From NCBI GenBank assembly GCA_031385325.1, contig JANNBJ010000154.1:1-46957 (forward strand): a DNA stretch of 46,957 bases. The letters are read 5' to 3'. Source of the stretch: SYFY01 sp031385325 (GTDB lineage Bacteria > Pseudomonadota > Gammaproteobacteria > Pseudomonadales > Azotimanducaceae). Positions 1 to 8,794 of this stretch are shown one piece after another (the first letter of the stretch is position 1; every line of letters begins with the position of its first letter). The position numbers were made by a program, and so were the translations under genes. Below the pieces are notes generated by a model. The model worked only from the letters and a program-made list of their open reading frames with translations, had not been told where the DNA came from and did not search any database.

Positions 1-117
1 GAGGTGGATTTCAATCATCCATTGGCCGGCCAGGATCTGCTTTTTGATGTCTCGATTATTGCGGTAGGTGACCATTCGTCGCCGGAGGACTACCGCTTGG
101 GACAATCGCTCTCGTAA
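1..117 (+). CDS. fkpB: FKBP-type peptidyl-prolyl isomerase, SlpA/FkpB type (C-terminal end only)
   Basis: The gene enters from the left edge; only the last 38 codons and the TAA stop are present. The visible peptide begins EVDFNHPLAGQDLLFDV, the conserved C-terminal strand region of SlpA-type FKBPs (typical form VDFNHPLAGK.L.F.V), where the residues close the FKBP fold. These enzymes catalyse cis-trans isomerisation of prolyl bonds and act as chaperones in the cytoplasm. In many gammaproteobacteria fkpB is followed by ispH; here it is followed directly by a pilin gene after a gap of about 50 bases. The family call is fairly secure despite the short fragment. The N-terminal and active-site part cannot be assessed. 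Confidence 0.8.
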   Translation, partial: EVDFNHPLAGQDLLFDVSIIAVGDHSSPEDYRLGQSLS

Positions 118-169
118 ACCGGTATGAAGCGAGTAATTTCCGGGATTGCCCAAACTCCTCGGGAAAAGC

Positions 170-646
170 ATGTCATCGGCCTTCCACAGATACTCAGATC
201 AGTCCGGTTTCACGCTGATTGAATTGCTGATTGCGGTTGCCATCATGGCCATTGTGGCCGGCGTTGCGATTCCCATCTATACCCGCTACTCCGACCGCTC
301 CTACCGTAGCGAGGCTCAAGCAGACCTTTCGCTTTGCGCCCAGGGCATGGAACGTTGGGCCAGCAATAATTTTGACTATCGGGGGGCTGCGGATACCAAC
401 GGCGATGGCACGGGCGATGGCGATGTTGGTCCGCCAGCGACGGCGGTTTGCCAACCTCGCTCGGTTGCAAACGGGCGGTACACGGTCACGGTGACAGGGA
501 CGCAAACAGCTTTCAACGTGCGTGCTACGCCGGTGGGACAGATGGCAGGCGATGGATTCATCACCATCGACCAGGCCGGCACACGAGGCTGGGACGAGAA
601 CAACAATGGCACCATTGGTGTCGGTGAAAACACGTGGGAGCACTGA
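170..646 (+). CDS. pilE: type IV minor pilin, PilE/ComP-like
   Basis: This 158-residue type IV pilin-like protein has a short positively charged leader ending in Gly, then the prepilin peptidase site G/FTLIELLIAVAIMA with the conserved Glu at mature position 5. A hydrophobic alpha-1 helix (AVAIMAIVAGVAIPIYTRY) follows. The C-terminal globular part contains two Cys residues (in SLCAQGM and AVCQPRS) that could form the pilin disulfide, as in PilE/ComP-type minor pilins. A TTG at 146 in the same frame would add eight residues; ATG at 170 is preferred because it is preceded by GGGA and gives a normal leader. It is the first gene of the minor-pilin operon and ends in a TGATG overlap with the next gene. 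It would be inserted in the inner membrane and incorporated in the pilus by the PilBCMNOPQ machinery, none of which is in this window. Confidence 0.85.
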   Translation: MSSAFHRYSDQSGFTLIELLIAVAIMAIVAGVAIPIYTRYSDRSYRSEAQADLSLCAQGMERWASNNFDYRGAADTNGDGTGDGDVGPPATAVCQPRSVANGRYTVTVTGTQTAFNVRATPVGQMAGDGFITIDQAGTRGWDENNNGTIGVGENTWEH

Positions 647-1182
647 TGCTTCTGAGTAGCACCGCTGCGGCTGCGCGCGGTCGTCGCGCGGGACGGGGAT
701 TTACCATTATCGAGCTGATGGTGGCGCTGGCAGTTGCTGCTGCGCTGATCACGATCGGCCTGCCGGCATTCAATGGTTTCCTCGGTCAGCAGCGCCTCAC
801 GACCTACACCAATGACCTGATTTCGGGCATTGCCTATGCCCGCAGTGAGGCAGCAAAACTGGGTGGAGTGGTCAGCGTCCAGGCACTGACGACGGACAAC
901 AGCAATGAGTGGGGTGGTGGGTACTGCATCGTCGCGGGTAACCCGGGAAATTGTAACGGCACTCCGTTGCGAAGAATTGCTGCGCCCACCGCAGTGACGC
1001 TCGACGCCATCGGTGGGCTCGAAGCCATCTACACGCTGAGTTTCAATTCCAGAGGTCTGCTGGTAGGCGCTGCCGGCGGGGCCATCCAGATCTGCAGCAC
1101 GGACGTATCGGTCCTGAATGGACGGACGTTGAACGTCACCCTGGTTGGTCGAACGATGGCGCAGGAGCTGACATGCAACTGA
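646..1182 (+). CDS. fimT: type IV minor pilin, FimT/FimU (GspH family)
   Basis: The protein has 178 residues. The leader ends RRAGRG/FTIIELMVALAVAAALITIGLPAF, a prepilin cleavage site with Glu5. It is followed by the FimT/GspH signature of a second helix (RLTTYTNDLISGIAYARSEAAK) and a beta-rich C-terminal domain with Cys in GGYCIVAGNPGNC and IQICSTD. FimT/FimU is one of the minor pilins that prime pilus assembly at the tip. The start ATG at 646 overlaps the pilE stop as TGATG and is preceded by GGGAG at 636-640, so translation is probably coupled. The gene overlaps the following pilV by 10 bases. Assignment to the family is strong; the choice between FimT and FimU names is not resolvable by eye. 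Confidence 0.87.
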   Translation: MLLSSTAAAARGRRAGRGFTIIELMVALAVAAALITIGLPAFNGFLGQQRLTTYTNDLISGIAYARSEAAKLGGVVSVQALTTDNSNEWGGGYCIVAGNPGNCNGTPLRRIAAPTAVTLDAIGGLEAIYTLSFNSRGLLVGAAGGAIQICSTDVSVLNGRTLNVTLVGRTMAQELTCN

Positions 1183-1733
1183 CGGCTTTGCAAAGGCGTG
1201 GCCAGGTTTATGGCAACCGATCACAAAATGGCTTTTCCATGATCGAATTACTGGTGGCTGTGCTCATCATGGGAATCGGCGTGTTGGGCGTCACTGCCTT
1301 GCAGATGGTCAGCCTGCAAAACAACCGTGGTGCATTGCAGCGAGCAGAAGCGGTTCAACTTGCGTACGACATGATGGATCGGGTGCGAGCCAATCCGGCC
1401 GGTACACCAGCAGGTTCGGCATATTCTGGTCTTGATCTGGCTGATGCGCCGCCCAATGCGCAGAACTGCAATGCCCAGAATTGCACGCAAGCACAAATGG
1501 TGATCTTCGACCAGGCGATCTGGAAGTGCAGCCTCGGCGATTTTCACACGGCGAACATTTGTCAAACGCTGCGCACCGCAGGTGTTATCGCCGATGAAGA
1601 AGATCAACCGGGACTCTCCGAAGGTGATGGCAGCATTACCGTCGATGCCAATGGTGTCATCAATATCACGGTGCAATGGGTAGAGCTGTCAACCCAGCAG
1701 ATTCGCACCATTACCATCAACAGTCAGAGCTGA
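1173..1733 (+). CDS. pilV: type IV pilus minor pilin PilV
   Basis: The protein has 186 residues. The leader ends SQNG/FSMIELLVAVLIMGIGVLGVTALQM, the characteristic PilV helix with its IGVLG motif. After it comes the conserved stretch QRAEAVQLAYDMMDRVRANPAG, typical of PilV proteins where AxxLAxDMxDRMRAN is diagnostic. The globular domain has several Cys (QNCNAQNCTQ, WKCS, NICQ). The start is supported by AGGAG about seven bases upstream, inside the end of fimT. PilV is a tip-associated minor pilin that works with PilW, PilX and PilY1 to prime pilus assembly. Gene order and spacing match the canonical fimU-pilV-pilW-pilX-pilY1 cluster. Confidence 0.92.
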   Translation: MQLTALQRRGQVYGNRSQNGFSMIELLVAVLIMGIGVLGVTALQMVSLQNNRGALQRAEAVQLAYDMMDRVRANPAGTPAGSAYSGLDLADAPPNAQNCNAQNCTQAQMVIFDQAIWKCSLGDFHTANICQTLRTAGVIADEEDQPGLSEGDGSITVDANGVINITVQWVELSTQQIRTITINSQS

Positions 1734-1736
1734 GTC

Positions 1737-2846
1737 ATGCCACGCTTACCCAGAACGTCAAATCGGGGATTCTCTCTCATAGAGTTGATGCTGGCGCTCG
1801 CTCTGGGAGTTGTCATCACTTCCGGCATCGTTCAGCTGTTTGTCGGCAACAATCAGACGTACACCACGCTGCAAGGCCAATCTCGTTTGATAGAGGGCGC
1901 TCGTTACGCACTGGATTTCGTCTCGGAAAGTGCGCGAGCGGGCGGCTATTTTGGTTGTGATCCGGATCTGGACAAACGCTACACGACGCTGAATCAGGAT
2001 CTCGATAACACCTTTGAGATGAACCTTTTACAACCGATTTCCGGGTTTGACTATGTCGGTGGTGGCGGCACCTCCATGACTGATTGGATGCCAAGTGCTG
2101 CGTCGTTGCCCAGGGTTGGCGCGGCAACGACTACGCCGGTGCCGGCGAACGGACTCAACTTTGCCAATATCGCGCCGGATTCCGATATTCTCGCCGTGCG
2201 TCGAGTCGATCCACCAGGCGAGCGAATTTCTGCAATTGTGCAACCCGATGCCAATCCGGTGGTGATTGAAGATGATGGGAACGTCACGTTTGCCGCCAAT
2301 GACTTTGCGGTCATTAGCGACTGTGAGCAGGCATCGGTCTTCCGTATCACCGGCGTGAATGACCTTGGCGGGACGATCGAACTCAACCGCGCCGAAAACA
2401 CCGGCCCTGGATCCGCCATTTTCCAGAATCGAGCAGGCGCTACTCTCTCCGAACAGAATGTTGCTTATGGTGCAGCGACCAACTCGCAGGGAACAACCGT
2501 TGCACGTCTGTTCACCGAGGTCTATTTCATCGCAGACAGTGCCAGCACCAATAATCGCGGGCAGACGCCGCTGTCCCTGTGGAGGAAGTCTGGAGCCGCG
2601 GCACCCGTTGAACTGGTCGAGGGCATCGAGGATCTGCAACTGTGGTTTGGTATCGATTCCACGCCGAACGACAACATCAATGCACCCAATCGATATGACG
2701 ATTTTGCGGGCGTAGGTCTGAATGAAGTTGTTCGCACTCTCCGTATCGAGATCGACGCCACCACAGTTGATGTAGTCGATCCGAATGCCACCGAACCTCT
2801 CACTCGTACCTTCAGCCAGACCATCTCGCTGCGAAATCAGAGTTAG
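1737..2846 (+). CDS. pilW: type IV pilus minor pilin PilW
   Basis: The protein has 369 residues, long for a pilin as PilW proteins are. Its leader ends SNRG/FSLIELMLALALGVVITSGIVQLFVGNNQTY, followed by the diagnostic PilW motif LQGQSRLIEGARYALDFVSESARAGGYFGC. The large C-terminal domain is beta-rich and ends in a segment resembling other PilW proteins (EVVRTLRIEIDATTVD...RTFSQTISLRNQS). It begins 3 bases after the pilV stop and ends 3 bases before pilX, so the genes are clearly one operon. PilW forms part of the pilus-tip priming complex with PilV, PilX and the adhesin PilY1. Confidence 0.92.
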   Translation: MPRLPRTSNRGFSLIELMLALALGVVITSGIVQLFVGNNQTYTTLQGQSRLIEGARYALDFVSESARAGGYFGCDPDLDKRYTTLNQDLDNTFEMNLLQPISGFDYVGGGGTSMTDWMPSAASLPRVGAATTTPVPANGLNFANIAPDSDILAVRRVDPPGERISAIVQPDANPVVIEDDGNVTFAANDFAVISDCEQASVFRITGVNDLGGTIELNRAENTGPGSAIFQNRAGATLSEQNVAYGAATNSQGTTVARLFTEVYFIADSASTNNRGQTPLSLWRKSGAAAPVELVEGIEDLQLWFGIDSTPNDNINAPNRYDDFAGVGLNEVVRTLRIEIDATTVDVVDPNATEPLTRTFSQTISLRNQS

Positions 2847-2849
2847 ACG

Positions 2850-3407
2850 ATGCAACTACCCGTGCGTTTTATTGTTATTGCACCGGCTCGTCAGCAGGGC
2901 ATCGTGCTGTTCATCAGTCTGGTGCTGCTCCTGGTGCTGACCATCGCTGGTGTGTCCGCCGTGCAGACCACCACGCTTGAAGAAAGGATGGCACGCAACT
3001 CCCATGATTCGCTGATCGCATTTCAGGCTGCCGAGGCAGCGCTGCGACAGGCAGAAAACTGGATGGATGCCAATGTTGTGGGTACAGCAGTGTTCGATGC
3101 TGCTGGCGCTGCCGGAATGTGGACTGCGGCGGAGTTCGGTGAAGACGATCGCTGGACGGATGACGCGGTCTGGAGCGGTGGGCAGACCGTCGCTGTCCCG
3201 GTGAACATGCCTGACGTTGCTGCTCAGCCGCGTTACCTGATCGAGTGGCTGGCGACAGTTCAGCGCTCCGAGAACTCGGTGATGATCCAGAGTTCGTACA
3301 GCAGCCTGTTTGATCGCATTGAAGTTTTCCGCATCACCGCACGTGGAGTTGGCGGGTCTGCCAATTCGCAGGTATTCCTGCAGAGCACCTACGGCATGGT
3401 GTTCTGA
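2850..3407 (+). CDS. pilX: type IV pilus assembly protein PilX
   Basis: The protein has 185 residues. The N terminus ARQQG/IVLFISLVLLLVLTIAGVSAVQTTTLEERMARN is the PilX signature: a cleavage Gly, a hydrophobic helix starting IVLFISL, and the TLEERMARNxxD motif followed by AFQAAEAALRQAE. PilX typically lacks the Phe at mature position 1 and often the Glu5 of other pilins. Here mature position 5 is Phe or Ile depending on the numbering, not Glu, consistent with a minor pilin that interacts specially in the tip complex. It lies 3 bases after pilW and about 50 bases before pilY1. PilX cooperates with PilY1 at the pilus tip. Confidence 0.92.
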   Translation: MQLPVRFIVIAPARQQGIVLFISLVLLLVLTIAGVSAVQTTTLEERMARNSHDSLIAFQAAEAALRQAENWMDANVVGTAVFDAAGAAGMWTAAEFGEDDRWTDDAVWSGGQTVAVPVNMPDVAAQPRYLIEWLATVQRSENSVMIQSSYSSLFDRIEVFRITARGVGGSANSQVFLQSTYGMVF

Positions 3408-3456
3408 TTTCCATATGAAAGCACAGATGACAATGACACATGGCCAGGAGAGAAAT

Positions 3457-6400
3457 ATGAAGTATCTGGCGTTTCGAAAACTGGTGCTTGTTACCGCTTT
3501 GTCGGCTCTGGCACCTGCGGCTCTGGCTACACCACCGGTTGCGAGCCCAACGAGTGCAACATTGAGCGGGCCGGGTTGGGTTGAGGATCGACCGGATACG
3601 CAGTACCAGCTCAGCAGCGTTTTTTCTGATGTAGATTCTGGCGATGTGCTCGCCTACCGGCTGGTCAGCTCCAGTGGCGCAACACTGTTCGATGTGGATG
3701 TTGATTCAGCTACCGGCGAAGTCGATCTGTATACCGAGCCCAATGCCAGCGGTACTCAAGTCCTGGTCTTCGAAGCGCGTGATACAACAGCTGCCACTTC
3801 GACCTTCACACTGACGATCACGCTGACTGGAACCAACGATACTCCTGCTGCAGTCAATGATTCCGCGACCATGCCTGAAGTGGACCCGGGCGGCGCAGGC
3901 TCCGTGGTGATTGACGTGATTGATAACGATGAGCCGGGCGACCCAGTCACCCAGATCATTCAGTATGGTCGCAATTGGCCGAGCAATCTTGATCCACAGT
4001 TTCCGAATTCTTCGGAAGGCACTCCGACGACCCAACTCGACGAGTCGGGCATTCAAGTCACGATTCCGAACGGAACCATTGGATTGCGGCCGAATGGAAT
4101 GCTGGAGTATTTCCCCAAGCCGAATTTCTCTGGCACGGATTTTTTCACGTACACGATACGGGATGCGGACGGGCAGACCTCCACGGCGACAGTGAACATC
4201 ACCGTAGTGGGTGATGATGATCCGCCGCGCACCTGGTCCACTTATGAGTACACTGTCAATCAGGGCAGTTTCCTGAACATCAGTGCGGGCGGCGGTCTGC
4301 TCTCACGCACGATAGATGACGACGGAGATACGGTTCAGGTGTTCATCGTCACGCCGCCGTCAATTGGCAGCTTGAGTCTGAACAACGCAACTGGTGCGTT
4401 CACCTATACACCACCGCCTGCGTACGGCATCGCTGGTGATCCGGCGGTGACGTTTGTAGTGCAATATCGTGAGCTTCCCTCTGGTCGTGAAGATCCGGGT
4501 GCGCAGGCGACGATCACCATCAATTTTGATCCTATCGATCCACCGATTGTCGGGGCGGTGGCCAACCAGATTACACAGCTGATGGCGCTCGCGGATGTGC
4601 CGCTGGAAGATGCCATCAGCGCCGAAGCCAACGTTCTTGTGATCATGGATGATTCGGGCTCCATGGATTGGGCCATGATGGCGCCTGGTCAGGACAGCCT
4701 CTTCGCAATCAGTAATTCGGCGACCAAGCAGGCAGCCATCCCGGCCCGTTCCCGCAGTTTCTATTACCTGCATCAACTGACAACCAACACCTACGGCGGC
4801 AATTCGAACATGCCAACGCAGGAAACGATCAATGGAAACAACAAGTTCACGAACAATAACTACGGCGTGTGGCGGGCGTGGAACCCTCAGTACAACACCA
4901 TCTATTACAATCCGCAGGTGTTCTACGAACCATGGATCGGTCTCAATCGAAACTCCGTCGACTTCCCGCAATCCGTTCCAACTTCAGCGGTACTCGATCC
5001 TTATGACGCCGTGCCTCAGACAGTCAACCTGACGTCAGAGAACCTGAGCTACACCTCATCGAGTGTTCCAACAACTTTCAACGATGCGGATGGACTGGAA
5101 AACGTTACCAACAATAATGTCCATCTCGCGCACTACTACACGACGACCGCCCCACTTGGCACTTTCCCGGCCTTCAATCAGATTGGCACCCGTATCGACA
5201 TTCGTGCCACCTATACGCTGAACAACGCGACTGTTCTGACGAGCTATCCAGGCGGTGTCGCACGCGTTGATTGCGCCGCAGACGATGGCAACCCGTTGAC
5301 TTGCACTTACGCCCAGGAAATCCAGAATTTCGCCAACTGGTTCAGTTACTACCGGCTCCGCGAATACACCGCGAAGGCGGCGCTTGGTCGGGCAATATCA
5401 GGCGCGTCGAATTTGCGTATGGGCTACGGCGTACTCAATCAAACCACGCATCGTGAGCCACTAGATAGCCTCAACGCATCGTATCGGGTTGGCCAGAAGC
5501 GCGAATTACTCGAGAAGGTATATTCCCTCAATTCAAGTGGCGGCACACCACTGCGCACTGCGCTTGATCGCGCCGGACGTACTTTTGAATGCTTGAGCGG
5601 CAATACTTTTGGTACACCGGCTGCAGCACCTGGTAGTGCAAACTGCCCGGTACAAGCCGCCCCTGAAGGAGAATGTCAAGCGAATTTCACCCTGCTGTTT
5701 TCGGACGGTGAGTGGAACGAAACCTTTACCAGTGCCAATGACGATAGTCAGACCCCCACCGATCCAAGTCCGTCGGCGTTTGATGGCGGAAAATTTGCTG
5801 ACGGATTTACCTCAACGCTTGCAGACATTGCCATGTACTACTACGAGCGGGATCTGCATCCCGGGCTTGCGAATCGGGTGGCGACCTCCGCGCGTGACCA
5901 GCAGAACGCGCCGGCTGGTGCATTTACCAACAACGGCGAAACGATGCACCAGCACATGAAGACCTACACAGTGGGTTTGGGTCTGGTGGGTAATTTCACC
6001 GAGGCCAACCTGCCAGCAGTCTACACCACTGCTTTCGCATGGTTGAATCCAACCTCGAGCAGTGCTGCGAAGATCGATGACATGTTGCACGCTGCGGTGA
6101 ACGGGCGTGGGCAGGGACTGTCGGCAAACAATCCGGTTCTGCTTACACAGGCCTTTCAATCGGCATTCGCCGAATTTTCGGACAGCACGATTTCGGTCTC
6201 TGCGGTCGCGTTCAACTCAACCGCCTTGCGGGAAGACACCGTCGAGTATCGCGGCTTCTTCAATCCGAAGTTTCATACCGGTGATCTGCGATCGCTGCGC
6301 GTGAATTCGGCGACGGGCGTCGTTGATGCGCTCAATCCGATCTGGCGGGCCGCGGCACAGATGGATCAGATCCTGTCGGCAAACAGAGTAATTACCACCT

Positions 6401-8394
6401 ACGATGATGTCACCGGTCTGGGCAAACCTTTCCTGTGGGCAAACCTCAACAACGATCAGAAAGCCGTGTTGAGCACCACTGAACTTGATTGGCTGCGTGG
6501 CATCCGTACGCAGGAAGAGCCGAATGGAATATTCAGGCAACGTCAGGGCGTTGAAGGTTTATTAGGCGACATCGTTCACTCCGCGCCGGTTTTTGTCGGT
6601 TCGCCACGTGGATTTCGACGAAATCAGGCTCCATTTCCGATTGTCGCCGGTGACATTTACTCTGATTTTGTGCAGGCCAAGAAGTCACGCCAGCGGGTCG
6701 TCTACGTCGCTGCCAACGATGGCATGTTGCACGGTTTCGACGCGGGGATCGGCAATTCCAACGGAACCGGCAATGAACTATTCGCCTACGTGCCTAACAA
6801 GATCATCGACAACACGGAGTTCGACGCACATCGACTGGATCAGCTGACTTCTCTGGTTTATGCGCATCGCTATTTTGTCGACCTGACACCATCGGTTGAA
6901 GATGTGTACATTCGGCCGACTGCAAGCGCAACTTCAAGGGACTGGGCAACTTTGCTGGTTGGTGGATTGGGTGCCGGCGGCAAAGGCTACTTCGCGATCA
7001 ACGTTACGAATCCCGGAGCCAGCTATAGCTCAGCGACCAACGCATCGGGTGCAGTGTTGTGGGAATTTACCGACCAGGATGATACCTATCCTGTCGATTC
7101 ATCAGGCAATCCAGTAGTGGACGGCGGTGGCAATCCCATCAACTTCGAAGGCCGGCCGGTGAAGGACCTCGGGTATGCCCTGTCACAACCGCAACTGGTG
7201 ATGACCAACGCGGTCGACGCGGATAGCCAGAAACGCTGGGCCGCGATATTCGGGAATGGATATAACGCGACCTATGGTGTTGCCAAACTGTTCCTGCTCG
7301 ATCTCGACAAGGGAACCAACGGTTGGCAGGCCGGAGATTTCTGGAAGCTGTCCACGGGTGTTGGCGCTGCGACTACGGGTCCGCTCGCTGGTATTCCAAA
7401 CGGGATCGGTGGAGTATCAGTGATTGACAAGGATTCCAACGGGACTGCCGATCTCGTCTATGCCGGTGATTTACAGGGCAATCTGTATCGGTTCGATATC
7501 TCGAATGCGAATTCCACCTTGTGGAAAGTGACAAAGATATTCCAGGCCACTCGGAACGGAACGGCTGCGACATCGCAGTCAATCACGACCCAGCCTTTTG
7601 TGATCAAGCACCCCGATGGTGGGTTCCTGGTCATATTCGGTACCGGTAGCTGGTTGACCCATGGTGACGGTACCAGTACTTCGGTGGAGTCCATCTACGG
7701 GATTTGGGACCGCCTGGAAATCAATCCCGCGACGGCCAATCCTTCCTCCAAACTGGATCGACTGGTCGAACAGACGTTGACCAACGTCGTAGATCAGACC
7801 AGTCCGGACTTTCAGCGGCAGCGAATTGTCACCGCAAATCCCGTGGCGTACATACCCGACGCGACAGGAGATCCGGGTGTCTACGGCTGGTACATCGATC
7901 TGGATCCGATACGGCCGACGACGACGCTGCAAGGTAATGTCAACCCTGATATTTCCGGGAACGCGCCGCCAGCCGTGCAATACCCAGGTGAACGAGCGAT
8001 TCGCCGAATCATCAGCCGTGGCTCAGCCATTCTGATCACGACGGTAGTGCCACGAGACGCTAATACCTGTACACAGGCGCCCCCAGGCTCAACCTTCCCG
8101 ATTGATGGTCTGACCGGTGGTAATCCAAAGCGACCGATCTTCGACCTCAACAATGATGGCGTTATCAACGATACCGACTACGTCAACGTAGGCGGCGTGA
8201 ATTACGCCTCGGGTATTGTGTTTGACACCGATGACCTCGACGGCACACTGGTCGATCCATCGCTGCTGGTTGGCTCCGGAGACTTTGACTTCCTCTTCCT
8301 CAGCGGCGGAGATGATCAGGTAGCGATCCGCATAGCACCACCCGAAGACCAGAAGGTCGGCCGACTGTCCTGGCGACAGTTGATGAACGAATGA
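3457..8394 (+). CDS. pilY1: type IV pilus tip-associated adhesin PilY1
   Basis: This large secreted protein (1645 residues from ATG 3457, chosen for AGGAG at 3446-3450 and a clean Sec signal peptide MKYLAFRKLVLVTALSALAPAALA) has several parts. Residues about 30-370 look like tandem cadherin/Ig-like repeats (TGTNDTPAAVND, YTIRDADGQTSTATVNITV). A von Willebrand factor A-like segment begins at VLVIMDDSGSMD, with MIDAS residues D399, S400-S402-like. The C-terminal half is the PilY1 beta-propeller, with VYVAANDGMLHGFDAG near 1085 and the calcium-binding loop DKDSNGTAD near 1324, followed by YAGDLQGNLYRFD. A second EF-hand/dockerin-like loop, DLNNDGVINDTDY, starts near 1563. PilY1 caps the pilus tip, binds surfaces, and uses Ca2+ to regulate pilus retraction. 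Several in-frame ATGs further upstream (3415, 3427, 3433) are less favoured. Confidence 0.95.
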   Translation: MKYLAFRKLVLVTALSALAPAALATPPVASPTSATLSGPGWVEDRPDTQYQLSSVFSDVDSGDVLAYRLVSSSGATLFDVDVDSATGEVDLYTEPNASGTQVLVFEARDTTAATSTFTLTITLTGTNDTPAAVNDSATMPEVDPGGAGSVVIDVIDNDEPGDPVTQIIQYGRNWPSNLDPQFPNSSEGTPTTQLDESGIQVTIPNGTIGLRPNGMLEYFPKPNFSGTDFFTYTIRDADGQTSTATVNITVVGDDDPPRTWSTYEYTVNQGSFLNISAGGGLLSRTIDDDGDTVQVFIVTPPSIGSLSLNNATGAFTYTPPPAYGIAGDPAVTFVVQYRELPSGREDPGAQATITINFDPIDPPIVGAVANQITQLMALADVPLEDAISAEANVLVIMDDSGSMDWAMMAPGQDSLFAISNSATKQAAIPARSRSFYYLHQLTTNTYGGNSNMPTQETINGNNKFTNNNYGVWRAWNPQYNTIYYNPQVFYEPWIGLNRNSVDFPQSVPTSAVLDPYDAVPQTVNLTSENLSYTSSSVPTTFNDADGLENVTNNNVHLAHYYTTTAPLGTFPAFNQIGTRIDIRATYTLNNATVLTSYPGGVARVDCAADDGNPLTCTYAQEIQNFANWFSYYRLREYTAKAALGRAISGASNLRMGYGVLNQTTHREPLDSLNASYRVGQKRELLEKVYSLNSSGGTPLRTALDRAGRTFECLSGNTFGTPAAAPGSANCPVQAAPEGECQANFTLLFSDGEWNETFTSANDDSQTPTDPSPSAFDGGKFADGFTSTLADIAMYYYERDLHPGLANRVATSARDQQNAPAGAFTNNGETMHQHMKTYTVGLGLVGNFTEANLPAVYTTAFAWLNPTSSSAAKIDDMLHAAVNGRGQGLSANNPVLLTQAFQSAFAEFSDSTISVSAVAFNSTALREDTVEYRGFFNPKFHTGDLRSLRVNSATGVVDALNPIWRAAAQMDQILSANRVITTYDDVTGLGKPFLWANLNNDQKAVLSTTELDWLRGIRTQEEPNGIFRQRQGVEGLLGDIVHSAPVFVGSPRGFRRNQAPFPIVAGDIYSDFVQAKKSRQRVVYVAANDGMLHGFDAGIGNSNGTGNELFAYVPNKIIDNTEFDAHRLDQLTSLVYAHRYFVDLTPSVEDVYIRPTASATSRDWATLLVGGLGAGGKGYFAINVTNPGASYSSATNASGAVLWEFTDQDDTYPVDSSGNPVVDGGGNPINFEGRPVKDLGYALSQPQLVMTNAVDADSQKRWAAIFGNGYNATYGVAKLFLLDLDKGTNGWQAGDFWKLSTGVGAATTGPLAGIPNGIGGVSVIDKDSNGTADLVYAGDLQGNLYRFDISNANSTLWKVTKIFQATRNGTAATSQSITTQPFVIKHPDGGFLVIFGTGSWLTHGDGTSTSVESIYGIWDRLEINPATANPSSKLDRLVEQTLTNVVDQTSPDFQRQRIVTANPVAYIPDATGDPGVYGWYIDLDPIRPTTTLQGNVNPDISGNAPPAVQYPGERAIRRIISRGSAILITTVVPRDANTCTQAPPGSTFPIDGLTGGNPKRPIFDLNNDGVINDTDYVNVGGVNYASGIVFDTDDLDGTLVDPSLLVGSGDFDFLFLSGGDDQVAIRIAPPEDQKVGRLSWRQLMNE

Positions 8395-8407
8395 TCAGGA
8401 GCAAGAC

Positions 8408-8725
8408 ATGAAGCGACTATTGATTGGAATGCTGCTGCTGGGAACGACGAACATTTCGTTGCTCGCTGCCGAACCGGAACCCATGGTGGTGTCGGACCGC
8501 GGCATCATCAGACAACTCGATTTCGAGAACAACACGATGGTGGTCGGTGGCATGGAGTTTGTGGTGCCGCTCGATACACCCGTAACTTTAAGGGGCTCAG
8601 CCGGGGCTTTCACCATGCTCGCGGTAGGTATGAAAGCCGAGGTGGTCTACAAGCAACTTCCCACTGAACGGGTCGCATTGACCGTGGATCAGCTGCCGGA
8701 CAATACCGAGATCGAGGAATTCTGA
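8408..8725 (+). CDS. PilY2-like small secreted pilus-cluster protein
   Basis: This 105-residue protein has a clear signal peptide (MKRLLIGMLLLGTTNISLLAAEPEP). The short domain after it reads RGIIRQLDFENNTMVVGGMEFVVP...VTLRGSAGAFTMLAVGMKAEVVYKQL, a small beta-barrel-like pattern of the type seen in PilY2 and related DUF proteins. It follows pilY1 by 13 bases with AGGAG upstream, so it is the last gene of the pilus operon. Position immediately after pilY1, size and secretion match PilY2 of Pseudomonas, whose precise role in fimbrial biogenesis is poorly defined. I am confident the gene is real and secreted, less so of homology to PilY2. Confidence 0.65.
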   Translation: MKRLLIGMLLLGTTNISLLAAEPEPMVVSDRGIIRQLDFENNTMVVGGMEFVVPLDTPVTLRGSAGAFTMLAVGMKAEVVYKQLPTERVALTVDQLPDNTEIEEF

Positions 8726-8794
8726 CACTCGGTGTGTGACCACCACGACACCCTGAAACGGTGGCGGAGAGCGACAGGCTGGCAAGAAACGCTA
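8726..8794. other. convergent intergenic gap
   Basis: This short gap of 69 bases lies between the end of the plus-strand pilus operon and the end of the minus-strand fimT-like gene. It must contain any termination signal for both, but I see no clear hairpin with a T-run in either direction. Confidence 0.5.

Noticed and set aside
118..169. Sigma-54 promoter for the pilin operon, expected because pilSR is nearby
   Set aside because: No TGGCAC-N5-TTGC type sequence was found by eye before pilE; PilR probably acts on a major pilin gene outside the window.
376..1224. Minus-strand open frame of 282 codons in the pilin region
   Set aside because: Antisense to three clear pilin genes; composition is not protein-like.
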